Made by a program: the position numbers and the translations under genes
Shown: positions 42,278 through 53,504 of the stretch, in pieces
Numbering within the stretch: the first letter of the stretch is position 1
How the letters are laid out: each line of letters starts with the position of its first letter
The notes under the pieces: generated by a model
Told to the model about the DNA's origin: nothing
Seen by the model: the letters and a program-made list of their open reading frames with translations, nothing else
Databases searched by the model: none
From: Pseudeuparius sepicola
Lineage: Eukaryota > Arthropoda > Insecta > Coleoptera > Anthribidae
Assembly (NCBI GenBank): GCA_963920635.1
Contig: OY987300.1
Location: forward strand, 81,569,899-81,633,898
Reading direction: 5' to 3'
Length of the DNA: 64,000 nt

Positions 42278-43768
42278 TGTTTCACAAGACTCTTGCAAAT
42301 TTCTTGTTCTTGTCTTGTTCTTGCAACGCAAGACAAGACAAGAAATTATTCTGCAAGTCTTGCAAGTTTGCAAGAAATCTTGCTAAAAGCAAGAAATCTT
42401 GCAAAAATCATTATCTATAATTATAATTTCTGCAAAACTTTAATAGGATAAATAATAAAATGTAAGTGACGACGATATTGAATAATACTGATTTTTACAA
42501 AATGAGCATAAAAAACGGTTAGGTATTCAAGAATAACTGTCTCTATATACTATAGTAAATATATATTTTATTTACAATATTCCTGGAAATTAATATATTT
42601 TTCATTTTTTGAACTACTGCAGTTAACTGCAGTGGATTAATTTATGTTTTTTATAAGTTTGATTTAACTATATTTTTGCTAAAATACTTAAACAACCAAA
42701 GGAGTCTATTGGACTTCATAATTTCCTAATGCATTGTTTCGCTTCGTATTATTGTGGCATAATGTAGATCGGATTATTTTAGCAGGGTGGGTTTCGAGGT
42801 TTTTGTCCACTTCCCCACAAATATCGAAATCCACAGACATTAAAATAACTTTAACATAAAGGAAAGTCTTAGACGATAAGTTATTGTTACCTGTGTGGGT
42901 TTACTCCGATTATCTGTGGTCATAGCTATGTACCTATTATGGGTACCAATTGCTTAGTTTTTTTTATCAAGAAGTTAGGCACCCTTCTAAAGTAATAGCG
43001 ACAAACACGCGTAATATAGTGCGTAATAGCACCTATTTAAGTTTTTATGATAATCAAAAGAACGAAACTGTTTTAGAACTGGGTAGGTATATTTAATTGA
43101 TCACATGAAGACAATATTCTAATACATATACCTATGTTTTGTTTTTCATTTGTATTCTATAAAATGATGGCTTAAAAAATATTGTCATCAAATTTTAAGA
43201 TCAATAAAATATTAAATTTTTGGAATAAGATAAGAAAAATCGCCTTTCCATACCTACTAAATATTTCAGTTATCTAACTACCTTAAATTAAGAATATTCC
43301 TTCAAAATCCAATTAACATTTTTGTCTGTTCCAATCATCATTTCAGTATGTATGATTTGTTTTGTGTTTATCAATGAATGATTTAAAATATCTGAGTACA
43401 GACCTACACTATTCCTTCACTAAATTATAAATACGGCCCTGTCTTCTAAACAGAGAACATGGCGACCACCGGCTGCCAAAAATCAAAGGCGCCGCCGTCG
43501 AGTTTATATTCTCCCCTTCTTTGTTCTCTGGCACTGTGGACCTCGCAAGAGTCTTGGTAGCAAGACTCTTGCAAACAAGAGTCTTGCGATGACGTCACTA
43601 AACAAAAAATGCAAGAACAAGAAATTGCAAGAAATCTTGCTTGCAAAACAAGATTTTTTCCAGCAAGAGTCGTGCAAAACAAGAATGAATTTAATTTCTT
43701 GTCTTGCTTTGCAAGACAAGACAAGAATGGGCCTAACAAGACAAGAAATCTTGTCTTGTGAAACACTA
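42275..43768. mobile_element. hAT-like non-autonomous element hAT-C (1494 bp)
   Basis: Ends are TAGTGTTTCACAAGAC and exact inverse GTCTTGTGAAACACTA; perfect 8-bp duplication CTGCATAC. Both subterminal zones (about 42290-42410 and 43545-43760) are packed with variants of CTTGCAAG, CAAGAC and AAGAAATCTTGC in both orientations, a layout typical of transposase-binding subterminal repeats in hAT elements. The centre is A+T-rich without recognised coding; the frames near 43.45-43.81 kb come from the repeats. Assignment to hAT rests on the 8-bp duplication. Confidence 0.82.
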
Positions 43769-43776
43769 CTGCATAC

Positions 43777-44163
43777 AGTAGTAGTTTATCTATTTTGAAA
43801 TGTGTAATCAAGAGGCATTAACTAGCTGAATATATTGTTACATTTTCGTCGGAGAAAGGACAGACCCGTGGTAAAATAAAACTCGGACGGACCAGTGGCC
43901 ACTCTGATATTTAGTATGATTGATTACAGCTTGGCGCTGGGTGAATGCGTGACATTTGATACTGTATCTCTCTGTTATATTCTTTTTGAATTGCGTTTTT
44001 GTGTTTCAGTTTGCGTGCCTTGGGGTATATTCACGCCATACAAAATTTGCCGTTTAACCTGGAAAACATGAACAAAAATTAATTATATTTATTTACGAGA
44101 CAAATTGCTTATATTCTAAATCTAGTAAAGTGTCTACTACATTATTTATGGTTGTCTCTCTCT
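43777..44163. other. unassigned spacer between two hAT-like elements
   Basis: About 390 bp with no open frame, inverted repeat or recognised element. Confidence 0.4.
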
Positions 44164-44171
44164 GAAATAAC
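44164..44171 (+). repeat. 8-bp target site duplication of hAT-D, left
   Basis: GAAATAAC precedes the element and is repeated exactly at 45036-45043. Confidence 0.88.
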
Positions 44172-45035
44172 CAGGGGCGTGTGGTGACATTTTAAGTAAG
44201 GGAAGCAATGTTTAAAAACTTACCTATTTGTAATGTAATTCGATTCTTAATTCGATCACTTTTTGCGAATTCGTCAATGACGTCATCATAAAAACATCGA
44301 TGCTCTAACGTGTTCGGGAGAAGTATATTCTCAATAGACAACAGCGGTATCTGTGAAAGTCATTCATTCATTTTTGTGGTTAAATTTTTCATAGGGGGTT
44401 TTGCCCTTCAGTTAGTAATTAATTGAAGCTTATCCGCAAAGTTTAATGTTGAAAATCCCTTTATTATTAAGGCACGCACTACACATTCACACACACTCAT
44501 ACTTAATTGTTCAACTGTAACATTTTCAACGTCATTCCCGACAGCCGAAGTTGACGGTATTTGCATGTCCATGTCCGTATTGTCTTCCATATTGCCCGAG
44601 ATACGACGCGCGCGACGCACCAACGCAGATATCAATACCAACTAAACTAAACAAAGAACCTACTGCAACGATAGCTTCCACGCACGCTTAAAACACGCGT
44701 TCTCATTCGCGTCAGCCAGTGCGGTGGAGGTGGAAAGTTCAATAACCTCTCGACTCTCGTACGCTACAGAAAAGCAAGCGGCCGGCATAGCTTACATTGT
44801 ACTGTCGCTCGGTAGGATGAGCGCACTCGGAGTCAACGCCGCATTTGCTAGAGGCATAACATATTGTAGGTTTGATATATGATATATAAGATAATTTTTA
44901 GCGTTTATTATATACCTAGGTAACTAAACTAATTGCTTCCTGTTTAAAAATTCAAAAATTACATTTTATCATTTTACATTGTTTTGGTTTAGGGGAAGCA
45001 CTGCTTCCCTTGCTTCCATGGACTGCACGCCCCTG
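44172..45035 (-). mobile_element. hAT-like element hAT-D (864 bp)
   Basis: Ends CAGGGGCGTG and exact inverse CACGCCCCTG, with perfect 8-bp duplication. Subterminal GGGAAGCA and TGCTTCCC motifs pair between the ends (the right end has GAAGCACTGCTTCCC). It carries a small minus-strand frame that may be the transposase N-terminus (next entry). Too short to encode a full transposase, so non-autonomous. Confidence 0.85.
44408..44641 (-). pseudogene. possible hAT transposase N-terminal piece in hAT-D
   Basis: 77 codons; from an internal Met it reads MEDNTDMDMQIPSTSAVG, an acidic, Ser-rich start, then ECVVRALIIKGFSTLNFADK and LQLITN and stops. The FADKL..I pattern resembles the segment before the zinc finger in ZMYM-like hAT proteins, from memory. 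The frame ends there and no zinc finger or catalytic part follows. Low certainty. Confidence 0.35.
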
Positions 45036-45043
45036 GAAATAAC

Positions 45044-46702
45044 CAAGATACGAATATGTATAAAATGTTGACATCAATTTCGAACTCGCGGCCTTGTTTT
45101 CTCGTTGGTACTAATCACTAATCAAAGTAGCGCCAGGACCGGCTTCAGAGATAAAATTCACGAATACATATATAAAAAATCATATATTATTTCTTTCTCT
45201 TCATTTTCAGAGGACTATAATACGTCGCTTGCGGCATATCATCCTGGCTAGTAATTTTATCAATAAATAAATTCGATCCCATAGCCATCGTATGGCCGAC
45301 CCCTCGCCAATTTTCGCGATTTCCGTCGCCCTCGGAAAAATTGAGTTACGACCCGAGCTCCGGTAAACACCGGAGGCCCGGAGTCGAAAATAAGCCGGAT
45401 AAGATCCAGGGGGAGATGCGGCGTTGCCGCTTGTTGCTTAAAAAATACCGAAATCAAAAGTGGGAGTAAAAAAAAATTCAGATTATTTATTTGGAGAAAT
45501 GATATACGTGGGATTCCATGGTTTACGACCAGTCTGCCTAAAAAACATCACATATTCAACTGTTTCCCACACCCAGCCATTCGTTTCCTATGATTTATAC
45601 CGACCCTTTTGTCGAGGACATTTTCCGGGAGCCAATAAAATCTCCCTTTTGTGCTTTTCCCTGGTTTTTACTTGACAATCGTCTTAATAAGGTGAAGGAA
45701 AAAGCTCTAGGAAGACCCCTTGCAATACTTTCTTTGTTATTTATCGTAATAGTATATTTCATTACGTGTCTGGAAATAAAGATTTTTCCGCGCGTGCGTG
45801 ACAAATTTCCGTGTGAGGCGCAGCCGAACACTTGAAGTCATGCAAGCACGGAAAAATCTATTTCTGGACGTGTAATGAACGATATTTTTTATTATACTTC
45901 TTTGAAAACGGAAACTTAAAACATTTTATCGGCATATTATAATAAATTTAATTGACAAAAAATAAACAATGCAGACAATATAGTGTTTGTTATGTATGAT
46001 GCGTTTCCATGGTTACTCTCAAATTATTTCAAAGGTGCTTTGTTGTAAATTAGTTATTGTCAGATAAGGTGAATAAAACGTCAAAATATTACAGAAATGT
46101 ATCTAAATATTGAAACACGAATTAAAATACAAAATAGGTACATGTTAAATACAGAGAGCATATAGAATTTCTTAAATTTAGTTTACTTTGCTCTATATTT
46201 ATATTTTAAAGCCATATATTCGGTATTTTTATTCAGCGCACGGAAAGTTTTCCTATGCCCTGTTTCCGTGCGCTAGCCCGAAAAACCCCATCTTTAATTA
46301 TTGCTAAAACAGATGAAAATAAGGTGTTTTCAAAGAAGTATAATAAAAAGACTAATTAATATTGTTTATTTACAACCATATATCTGTTATATTCAGATTA
46401 TTTAATTAGGTAATACATATCTGTATTAATAGATGGCGCTCGGCACATTCACAATAATTAACAGAAGCTGAAAGTACTGAATACGCTGAATTTGACATTT
46501 CTAGTACGATGGCAGGCAACCATAAATACATTTGCACCTTTCTCCAATTTCACAAATTACAATAATCACAAAAAAGACACAAAAGGCGGTAATGTTTATA
46601 ATATAAACAATATTTTATTGACAATTCAAGTAGTAGGTAAATGTAAGTACCTACTATTGATTTCAGAATATTAATTTTTAATTATTATAATTAGGTGCCT
46701 AC
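45044..46702. other. unassigned region with two hairpins
   Basis: 45759-45793 pairs with 45846-45878 (TCATTACGTGTCTGG and inverse, enclosing ACGGAAAAATC). 46236-46276 is a hairpin of AGCGCACGGAAA and its inverse. The phrase TTATACTTCTTTGAAAAC at about 45.89 kb is inverted at about 46.33 kb, so 45.76-46.35 kb may be one decayed palindromic element. 45.1-45.45 kb is GC-richer without recognised genes. Confidence 0.45.
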
Positions 46703-47440
46703 CGCGTGTCCCAAATAGTTTGTCCTACCCACTGGATCTCAGGAACCGTAAGAGATACGAAAAAACTTGAATAGAAAAGTTGTAAGGTTGGCAGTGGACG
46801 TAACCTCTCTTTTATTTTCACATATACAGGGCGATTCGTATTTGCAGGACAAAAATAAAATATTTAGATTTTGACAATTAATTGCATTAATCCTTTGGAA
46901 TATTTGCATTCTCCATGAAATTTGCTACAGAACCCTTTTTTTGTTTTGTATTTTGCAGCGTTGCCAAGATATCGAATTTTTCTTGGAATTTAGGGACTTC
47001 GTGGTGGTGATGGAAACTGAATGCTGTATCTTTATTTTAATAGATATCAAAGATATATTTTAGCCGAAGTATGTCAGCACAACCGTGTGTGGTGTGGTAT
47101 GTCGAAATTGATTTTTTCATATACAGTGTGTTCATAACAGGCTCTCAAAATCGGATAATTTCAAACAGCAATAACTTTTTTTTTTTCAAATGGAATGACC
47201 CATATTTCTACAGTTTGTTGGATGCCGGCGTCCAAGCCCCACATTTTATGTAAATAACATTCTATACCAAAAACTACCCGTTTTGGAGATATTTATTATT
47301 TAAGATTTTTTTTGCAATTTTCATTCATGTGAGAAGGTTTTATCAAGCAAGCCATAACTATTTTTCCAGACAGTGGCAGAAATAATTGTCATTTTAGATA
47401 ATACCGGAAATAAAATTCCCATACCCGTATACAGTATGTC
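46703..47440. repeat. half copy of palindromic element IR9
   Basis: Begins CGCGTGTCCCAAATAGTTTG and follows the left arm of IR9 (51144-51982) for over 700 bp, including GATCTCAGGAACCGTAAGAG and ACAACCGTGTGTGGTGTGGT, ending at GTATACAGTATGTCC. Only one arm is present here. Confidence 0.8.
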
Positions 47441-48416
47441 CACGGATAGACATCCCAAGAGGACAAATGGACCAAAAATTTCATTTTTCGACAAAAAGTC
47501 ATTCTTGATAAAAGTTTCTGCTTCTCGAAAAAATATGGTCCACAAAGAGAATTTTCGATTTTTTTATACAGGGTGTCCAGAAAGTACAAAAACATGAAGT
47601 GCGATCAAGAATAAACTGCCATTATTTTTAAAAATATCAAAAACTTTTACTTAGAAAAGTTGTTTAGAATTAAAAGATGTGTCACTTTTCAAACAAATCA
47701 GCCAACTCCGTTTTTTTTTTATTTCCAAGTGTGAAATTTCTTTGTTTTTAAAAATATCAAAAATATTTATTTAGAAAAGTTGTTTCGAATTAAAAGACGT
47801 GTCAGAGGGTAATTTTTTACCCATTTAAGTCACAGTCGTCCGATTTGCTTAAAAAGTTACAATCAGACACAATATAATATTTTGCGACTAAAATTTGTAG
47901 ACTTCTAAAAAAAAACAAAATTGACAGGAAACAGCAGTATGACCTGATGCTGACCTGTCGTTGGGGTCCTAGAAAATAAACTTTTTGTCGAAATGAAATA
48001 AACGTACCTCTATAAACAATTTATTCAAATATTCAAAGGTATATACACTACAAAAGTGTAAGGCTCCAATCTCGCTAGCTCTCGACGTAGAAATCTTGCC
48101 GACTCCCCTATGAACGACGTTTGTCGCAAAATGCAATTTCCGGTTTTCCCGGAAAAAAATGTTATGATTTCCGCATGTGGGAAATTCGGTTGGATGTTGT
48201 ATTGCTGTAGGATTTGCATAAACGGGAATAATTTCCAAACTTCAACATTGGATACTATGGTGCATATTCGAAATTAATTGATATCACATATATATATATA
48301 TATGAGCTTCCAGGGCCCTAAAATGGTTGTAAAACACAGGTGGCGTCGTTTCGTTTTTCTATTGTCAAAATTTCTTTCAGACAATAACCATATTTTTTTG
48401 TGGACAGTGCCATGTT
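47441..48416. repeat. further repeat sequence and unassigned DNA
   Basis: 47560-47590 has ATACAGGGTGTCCAG. The block ATTTTTAAAAATATCAAAAA with AGAAAAGTTGTTT and ATTAAAAGA(T/C)GTGTCA is present twice, about 115 bp apart (47620-47830). A short TA microsatellite is at 48287-48303. No gene supported. Confidence 0.45.
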
Positions 48417-48793
48417 CTCACAAATATGTCATCTACATATGTATCTCCATCAAACATTAGGTTCATGAACATATCTAGTCAACTCATTTTGTTCAAAATC
48501 CTCCATGAATAAATTGCTTATGAATGGCCTTAAAGGAGACCCCTTAGCCATTCCAAATTCCTGCTGGTAAAATTCATTTCCTAGTTGAAAATAAGTGGTT
48601 TTAACCAGTGACTATAGAAAGAATAGTCACTGTTTTAACACATAGTGTTGTTAGTTCTAATATTGCATCTATATTCCACCTTTCTACTAAAGTCTGAACA
48701 TTTTCTAACTTTCTGCGAAAAATATTCAATGATTTGTCAACAGGGACGATTGTAAAAAGACTAACCACATCAATTGATGTTCCCTAGTTTTTT
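48417..48793 (-). pseudogene. Penelope-like element reverse transcriptase, segment a
   Basis: The minus strand reads GTSIDVVSLFTIVPVDKSLN, LENVQTLVERWNID, then EFYQQEFGMAKGSPL (the GSPL box), NLFMEDFEQNELTR and finally YVDDIFV, the catalytic Asp pair. Order and wording are those of Penelope-like retroelement reverse transcriptases. One stop lies after SIVTG. The segment points away from segment b, and its 3' part (48417-48560) is an inverted copy of the start of segment b. Confidence 0.85.
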
Positions 48794-48799
48794 CTAAAA

Positions 48800-49965
48800 A
48801 ATGATTACCGTTTCTGATATACGAATTTGAGGAATTTGGAGTGGCTATGTGGCCTCCTTTATCATCATTCATAAGCAATTTATTCATGGAAGATTTTGAA
48901 CAAAATGAGTTGACTAGATAAATATATTCAACAACCTAATGTTTGATGGAGATATGTATATGACATATACACAAAAACCTTCTATTAAGTTTACCTTAGA
49001 AATTGAAAATAATAATCAATTAACTTTCTTAGATGTTTCTATACTGAAATCAGATAGTATAGAAAGTATAGAAACTAGTGTCTACATAGAAAACCAACAC
49101 ATACTAATAGATATCTCCATTTTAACTCCAATCGTCACATTAGTGTTGAAAAGGAGTAATTAAAAGTTTGTATGACAGGGCTAAAATGAATGGTTCTAAT
49201 AACACAAAATTTGAGGAGGAAATTAAACATACAAAACATGTTCATGAGATATATGTTGTTGAGCAAGTTTTTCAGGATTGCCAACAAAATAACAATGCTA
49301 ATAGAATTAGAGAAATAAATCTGGTGGACCGACCAGTAAATTTAATTATTTCTTATATTCCTGGACTATAATATAAGTTAAAACGCATAGGCAATCGTTT
49401 TAATGTCAGAACAGTATTTACAACAAATACATTAAGATCGATGCTAGTTAAAACGAAACCATTTACTGAGGTACTAACTTCAAAAAATTGGATTTATAAA
49501 ATTCCTTGTGAATGTGGAATGTTCTATATTGGAGAAACTTGTAGGCCATTTAACATTAGTTTAAGACAAACATAAAAATTATATCAGGCAAAATCAAATT
49601 TCGAAGTCAAAAATATGTGAACACTCTTTTAATATCTAACAATCATGGAATTTTGTGGGTCCAAACCAATTCTCAAAGAAGAAGTAGGAAATAGACGAAA
49701 AATTAAAGAAGCATTTATTCTAGAAAATACGTACAACTGTGTTGCTGAATGTTCAGTGGAATTCAGTAAAATATCAGACAATATCAGACAGGTAGGTAGG
49801 CTATTTTTTCTGTTGTCATGCCATTTTAACCTGAAATTTATTAATCATTTCACTTTGACGTGACATGATCTTGAGAAAGGAGGAAGATTTATTCTCCGAA
49901 AGCTCAGAAAACAAATTTGTTGAAGTTATTTTTTGAGTTACAAATTCAAAGTTTCGTTCATTTAC
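48800..49965 (+). pseudogene. Penelope-like element, segment b (RT end plus GIY-YIG endonuclease)
   Basis: It begins in the reverse transcriptase (EFGVAMWPPLSS where segment a has GMAKGSPL), continues NLFMEDFEQNELTR, PSIKFTLEIENNNQLTFLDV and, near 49500, KIPCECGMFYIGETCRPFNI, a GIY-YIG-type endonuclease motif. The YVDD box is degraded here (DMYMTY region). A 3' zone with CTTGAGAAAGGAGGAAGATT and CTCCGAAAGCTC resembles the end of such elements. Frames change several times. GIY-YIG nicking of target DNA primes reverse transcription in this class. Confidence 0.85.
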
Positions 49966-51143
49966 TGTTAAGAATTTATGAATTTTCCAGGCAACTTGAA
50001 AAAGTTGTCTTTTAATCAGTTTGATGGCGAAAAACCCAAAAATTAAATAAATACATTCAACAAATTTAATGGCAAAGCCATTTGTCCGACACAGACACTA
50101 TCAATTCCTTTCGAATACACTACAAAACAAATAATACAGAAACTCTAGTTAGAAATAAGTTCCTTTTGTATATACTTTAGATTATTTTGCATTTCTGTCC
50201 CGGTATTCAAATAAGATTCTGAATGGGGAGATATTAAAAAGCAGATGAATTAAGTACATGAATCATTCATTAGAGCCGTGTAACCAGAAAGGCAAGAAAA
50301 CAAAAGAGGGGAGGATAATAAACGATAAAAAAGAATATTCGGCCTAATAATGTAAGGGCCTTTGATGCTCCGAATGCCTGGCCCTTTGTATTGGGATAAT
50401 TAATCAAATATAAGTGGAGCTTCATATGGATGAACAGTAACAGTAATAATCATATTCGAGTACATATTTACACCGGGTGACTACGTCATGATGTAAAAAA
50501 TTTTAACCACAGGTGGAAAAAATAGCTTAATACGAATATTTATGAAATTTAAAACATTCTAAAATCGACAAAAAAAATAAGAATATATTTTCCGAAGTAG
50601 ATTAAAACCCCTACCTAACGGCGCTTGCCTCGTGAGCTGGTAAGCTCGCTCGTCAAGACTGGTGCGCAGTTGCCAGTTGCACAATATATCGTAAATGTAG
50701 GTTTTTACGTTTTTTTTTTATCTTTTTTACTCGCTTTTTGATTTCCAATGTCAATCCTTTTCTTATTTTGTAAATAGTATCAATGTACCCAACGATATAT
50801 AGGTATAGATACATTACCAATGACAACTTGTTTTGTTTCATGATATTGAAATGATGTTATTGTTGGCACATTCAAGTTTTCCAGTTTTTTTATACGATTT
50901 AGGTTATTTTGTAAATATAAGTAGGTATCTCAAAGCATATATACGATATACAAGTCTATCAAAAAACTATTTATTATGCATTACAAAATAGGAAACACTG
51001 AATTTAAGAAATGCCAATGTAAACAAATTACCTCGTCTTCTTCCCCCCCCCCCCCCTCCCGACCCGCTAATGTAGAAGCAAAATAAAACCGATTTATTTG
51101 AATCTATTAGAGTGAGTCATCAATTCCTTTATATCGTTGAATG
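49966..51143. other. unassigned region
   Basis: A+T-rich, with a C run at about 51043-51056. The short GC-richer patch at 50.61-50.68 kb is not a tRNA. No frame is recognisable. Confidence 0.35.
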
Positions 51144-52961
51144 TACAGCGTGTCCCAAATAGTTTGTCCTGCCCCCCTGGATCTCAGGAACCGTAAGAGA
51201 TACGAAAAAAAAACTAGAATAGAAAAGTTGTAAGGTCCGCAGCGCACGTAACCTCTCTTTTATTTTCACATATACAGGGCGATTCGTATTTGCGGGACAA
51301 AAATAAAATATTTAGATTTTGACAATTGCATTAATCCTTTGAAATATTTGCATTCTCCATGAAATTTGCTACAGAATCGTTTTTTTTTGTTTTGTATTTT
51401 GGATGCAGCGTTGCCAGGATATCGAATTTTTCTTGGAATTTAGGGACTTCGTGGAGGTTATTGAAACTGAATGCTGTATCTTTATTTTAATAGATTTCAA
51501 AGATATATTTTAGCCGAAGTATGACAGCACAACCGTGTGTGGTGTGGTATGTCTAAATTGGTTTTTGCATATACAGTGTGTTAATAACAGGCTCTCAAAT
51601 ACAGATAATTTCAAACAGCAATAACTTTTTTTTTTCAAATGGTATGACTCATATTTCTATAGTTTGTTGGATTCCAAAAACTACCCGTTTTCGAGATATT
51701 TAGTATTTAAGAAAATTTCTTTGCATTTTTCATTCAGGTGAAAAGGTTTTATCAAGCAAGCCATAATTATTTTTCCAGACAGTGGCAGAAATAATTGTCA
51801 TTTTAGATTATTATCGAAGTAAAATTCCTATACCCGTATACAGCTTGTCACACTATAAAGGTTACTGATTAGAATATGAAATAAAAAGAAGCAAAAAATT
51901 GTAAAATTGGCTATATTGTATAAAATTATTTCTTGATTTTTAATCAGAGGAAATATAATATCAAATTTTAATTTTTGCCCATTCTCATTCTCATAAATGG
52001 GCACACAGAAATCCAAAAGCCATAAATAAATAAAAAAACAAGGGCACAAATCTATGCACGTCTGGTGTGGTATGTTGTGTAGACGCACATTAGGTCCTAT
52101 ATTTCATGGGCAAAAATTAAAATTTGATATTATATTTCCTCTGATTCAAAATCAAGAAATAATTTTATACAATATAGCCAATTTTACAATTTTTTTTGCT
52201 TTTTTTTATTTCATATCCTAATCACTAATGTAAAGAAAGCGACCTTTATAGTGTGACAAGCTGTATACGGGTATAGTAATTTTACTTCCCGTATTATCTA
52301 AAATGACAATTATTTCTGCCATTGTCTGGAAAAATAATTATGGCTTGCTTGATAAAACCTTCTCACATGAATGAAAAATGCAAAGAAATTTTCTTAAATA
52401 CTGAATATCTCGAAAACGGGTAGTTTTTGGTATAGAATGTTATTTACATAAAATGTGGGGCTTGGACGCCGGCATCCAACAAACTATAGAAATATGGGTC
52501 ATTCCATTTGAAAAAAATTAGTTATTGCTGTTTGAAATTATCTGTATTTGAGAGCCTGTTATGAACACACTGTACATGCAAAAATCAATTTAGACATACC
52601 ACACCACACACGGTTGTGCTGTCATACTTCGGCTAAAATATATCTTTGAAATCTATTAAAATAAAGATACAGCATTCAGTTTCCATAACCTCCACGAACT
52701 CCCTAAATTCCAAGAAAAATTCGATATCTTGGCAACGCTGCATCCAAAATACAAAACAAAAAAACGGTTCTGTAGCAAATTTCATGGAGAATATTAATAT
52801 TTTATTTTTGTCCCGCAAATACGAATCGCCCTGTATATGTGAAAATAAAATAGAGGTTACGTGCGCTGCGGACCTTACAACTTTTGTATACAAGTTTTTT
52901 TCGTATCTCCTACGGTTCCCGAGATCCAGGGGGTAGGACAAACTATTTGGGACACGCTGTA
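51144..52961. mobile_element. 1.82-kb palindromic element IR9
   Basis: Ends TACAGCGTGTCCCAAATAG and exact inverse. Arms 51144-51982 and 52106-52961 are about 840-855 bp and nearly identical, with a loop of about 123 bp. The right arm has about 55 bp (GGATGCCGGCGTCCAAGCC-like, inverted) that the left arm lacks but the half copy at 46703-47440 also has, so the left arm suffered a deletion. Frames inside are mirror images and not protein-like. Confidence 0.85.
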
Positions 52962-53504
52962 CCTACCTAATGTCTTCGACTCGGCATTACTGGCGATTGA
53001 GCCACGCCGCGCGCCGGCGGGTCATTCACCCGAACACCTGTCGGCGGCGAGCCGGCTGGTTATTGGTACGCCGTAACTACGCGGTGAGCAATATTCCACA
53101 TTTTCCAATTAAACTATGTCGGTGTATTGTTACTTAATTACCGAGCAGGCTAGGCGGCTGCATTTCCCGCGTTAGAACCATCTAGACGGCCACCCCGGTA
53201 TATTATTCCGCCGAATCGAATAAAAAGTAGATCGCCCGTAATGTCCTGTGACCCCATATCGCGAGCGTGTCGGGCGGTTCGGCAAAAAATCGGCGCAGCC
53301 AGCACCCGGTTATGAGACCAATATTTCACGAGGGGGAAAAACCGAGGCCCGCGTATATCGGTGAGTCAACAAACCCGAAAACGACGGAAATTAACCGCGA
53401 ACCTCCGGATTTTTGGGATGGCGTAGCCGGCGTGTATTTAGCTTTGTTTCAATAATATGGGTAGGTAGTCTAGTTTTTACATCGAATTGATAAATACAAT
53501 GGAA
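52962..53504. other. unassigned GC-richer sequence
   Basis: About 540 bp with higher GC than its surroundings. The frame 53267-53455 has no recognised domain. Could be host unique sequence. Confidence 0.35.

Noticed and set aside
43446..43811. Overlapping frames on both strands in hAT-C
   Set aside because: They are generated by the CTTGCAAG/CAAGAC subterminal repeats and mirror each other.
49980..50060. Hammerhead ribozyme core near the Penelope-like 3' zone (TTGATGGCGAAA)
   Set aside because: Such ribozymes are known in Penelope elements, but the required CTGATGA core and pairing stems are not met here.
50600..50690. tRNA-like stem sequence (GCTCGTCAAGACTGG area)
   Set aside because: No TTC-containing T-loop with proper spacing, no anticodon arm on either strand and no recognisable acceptor stem.
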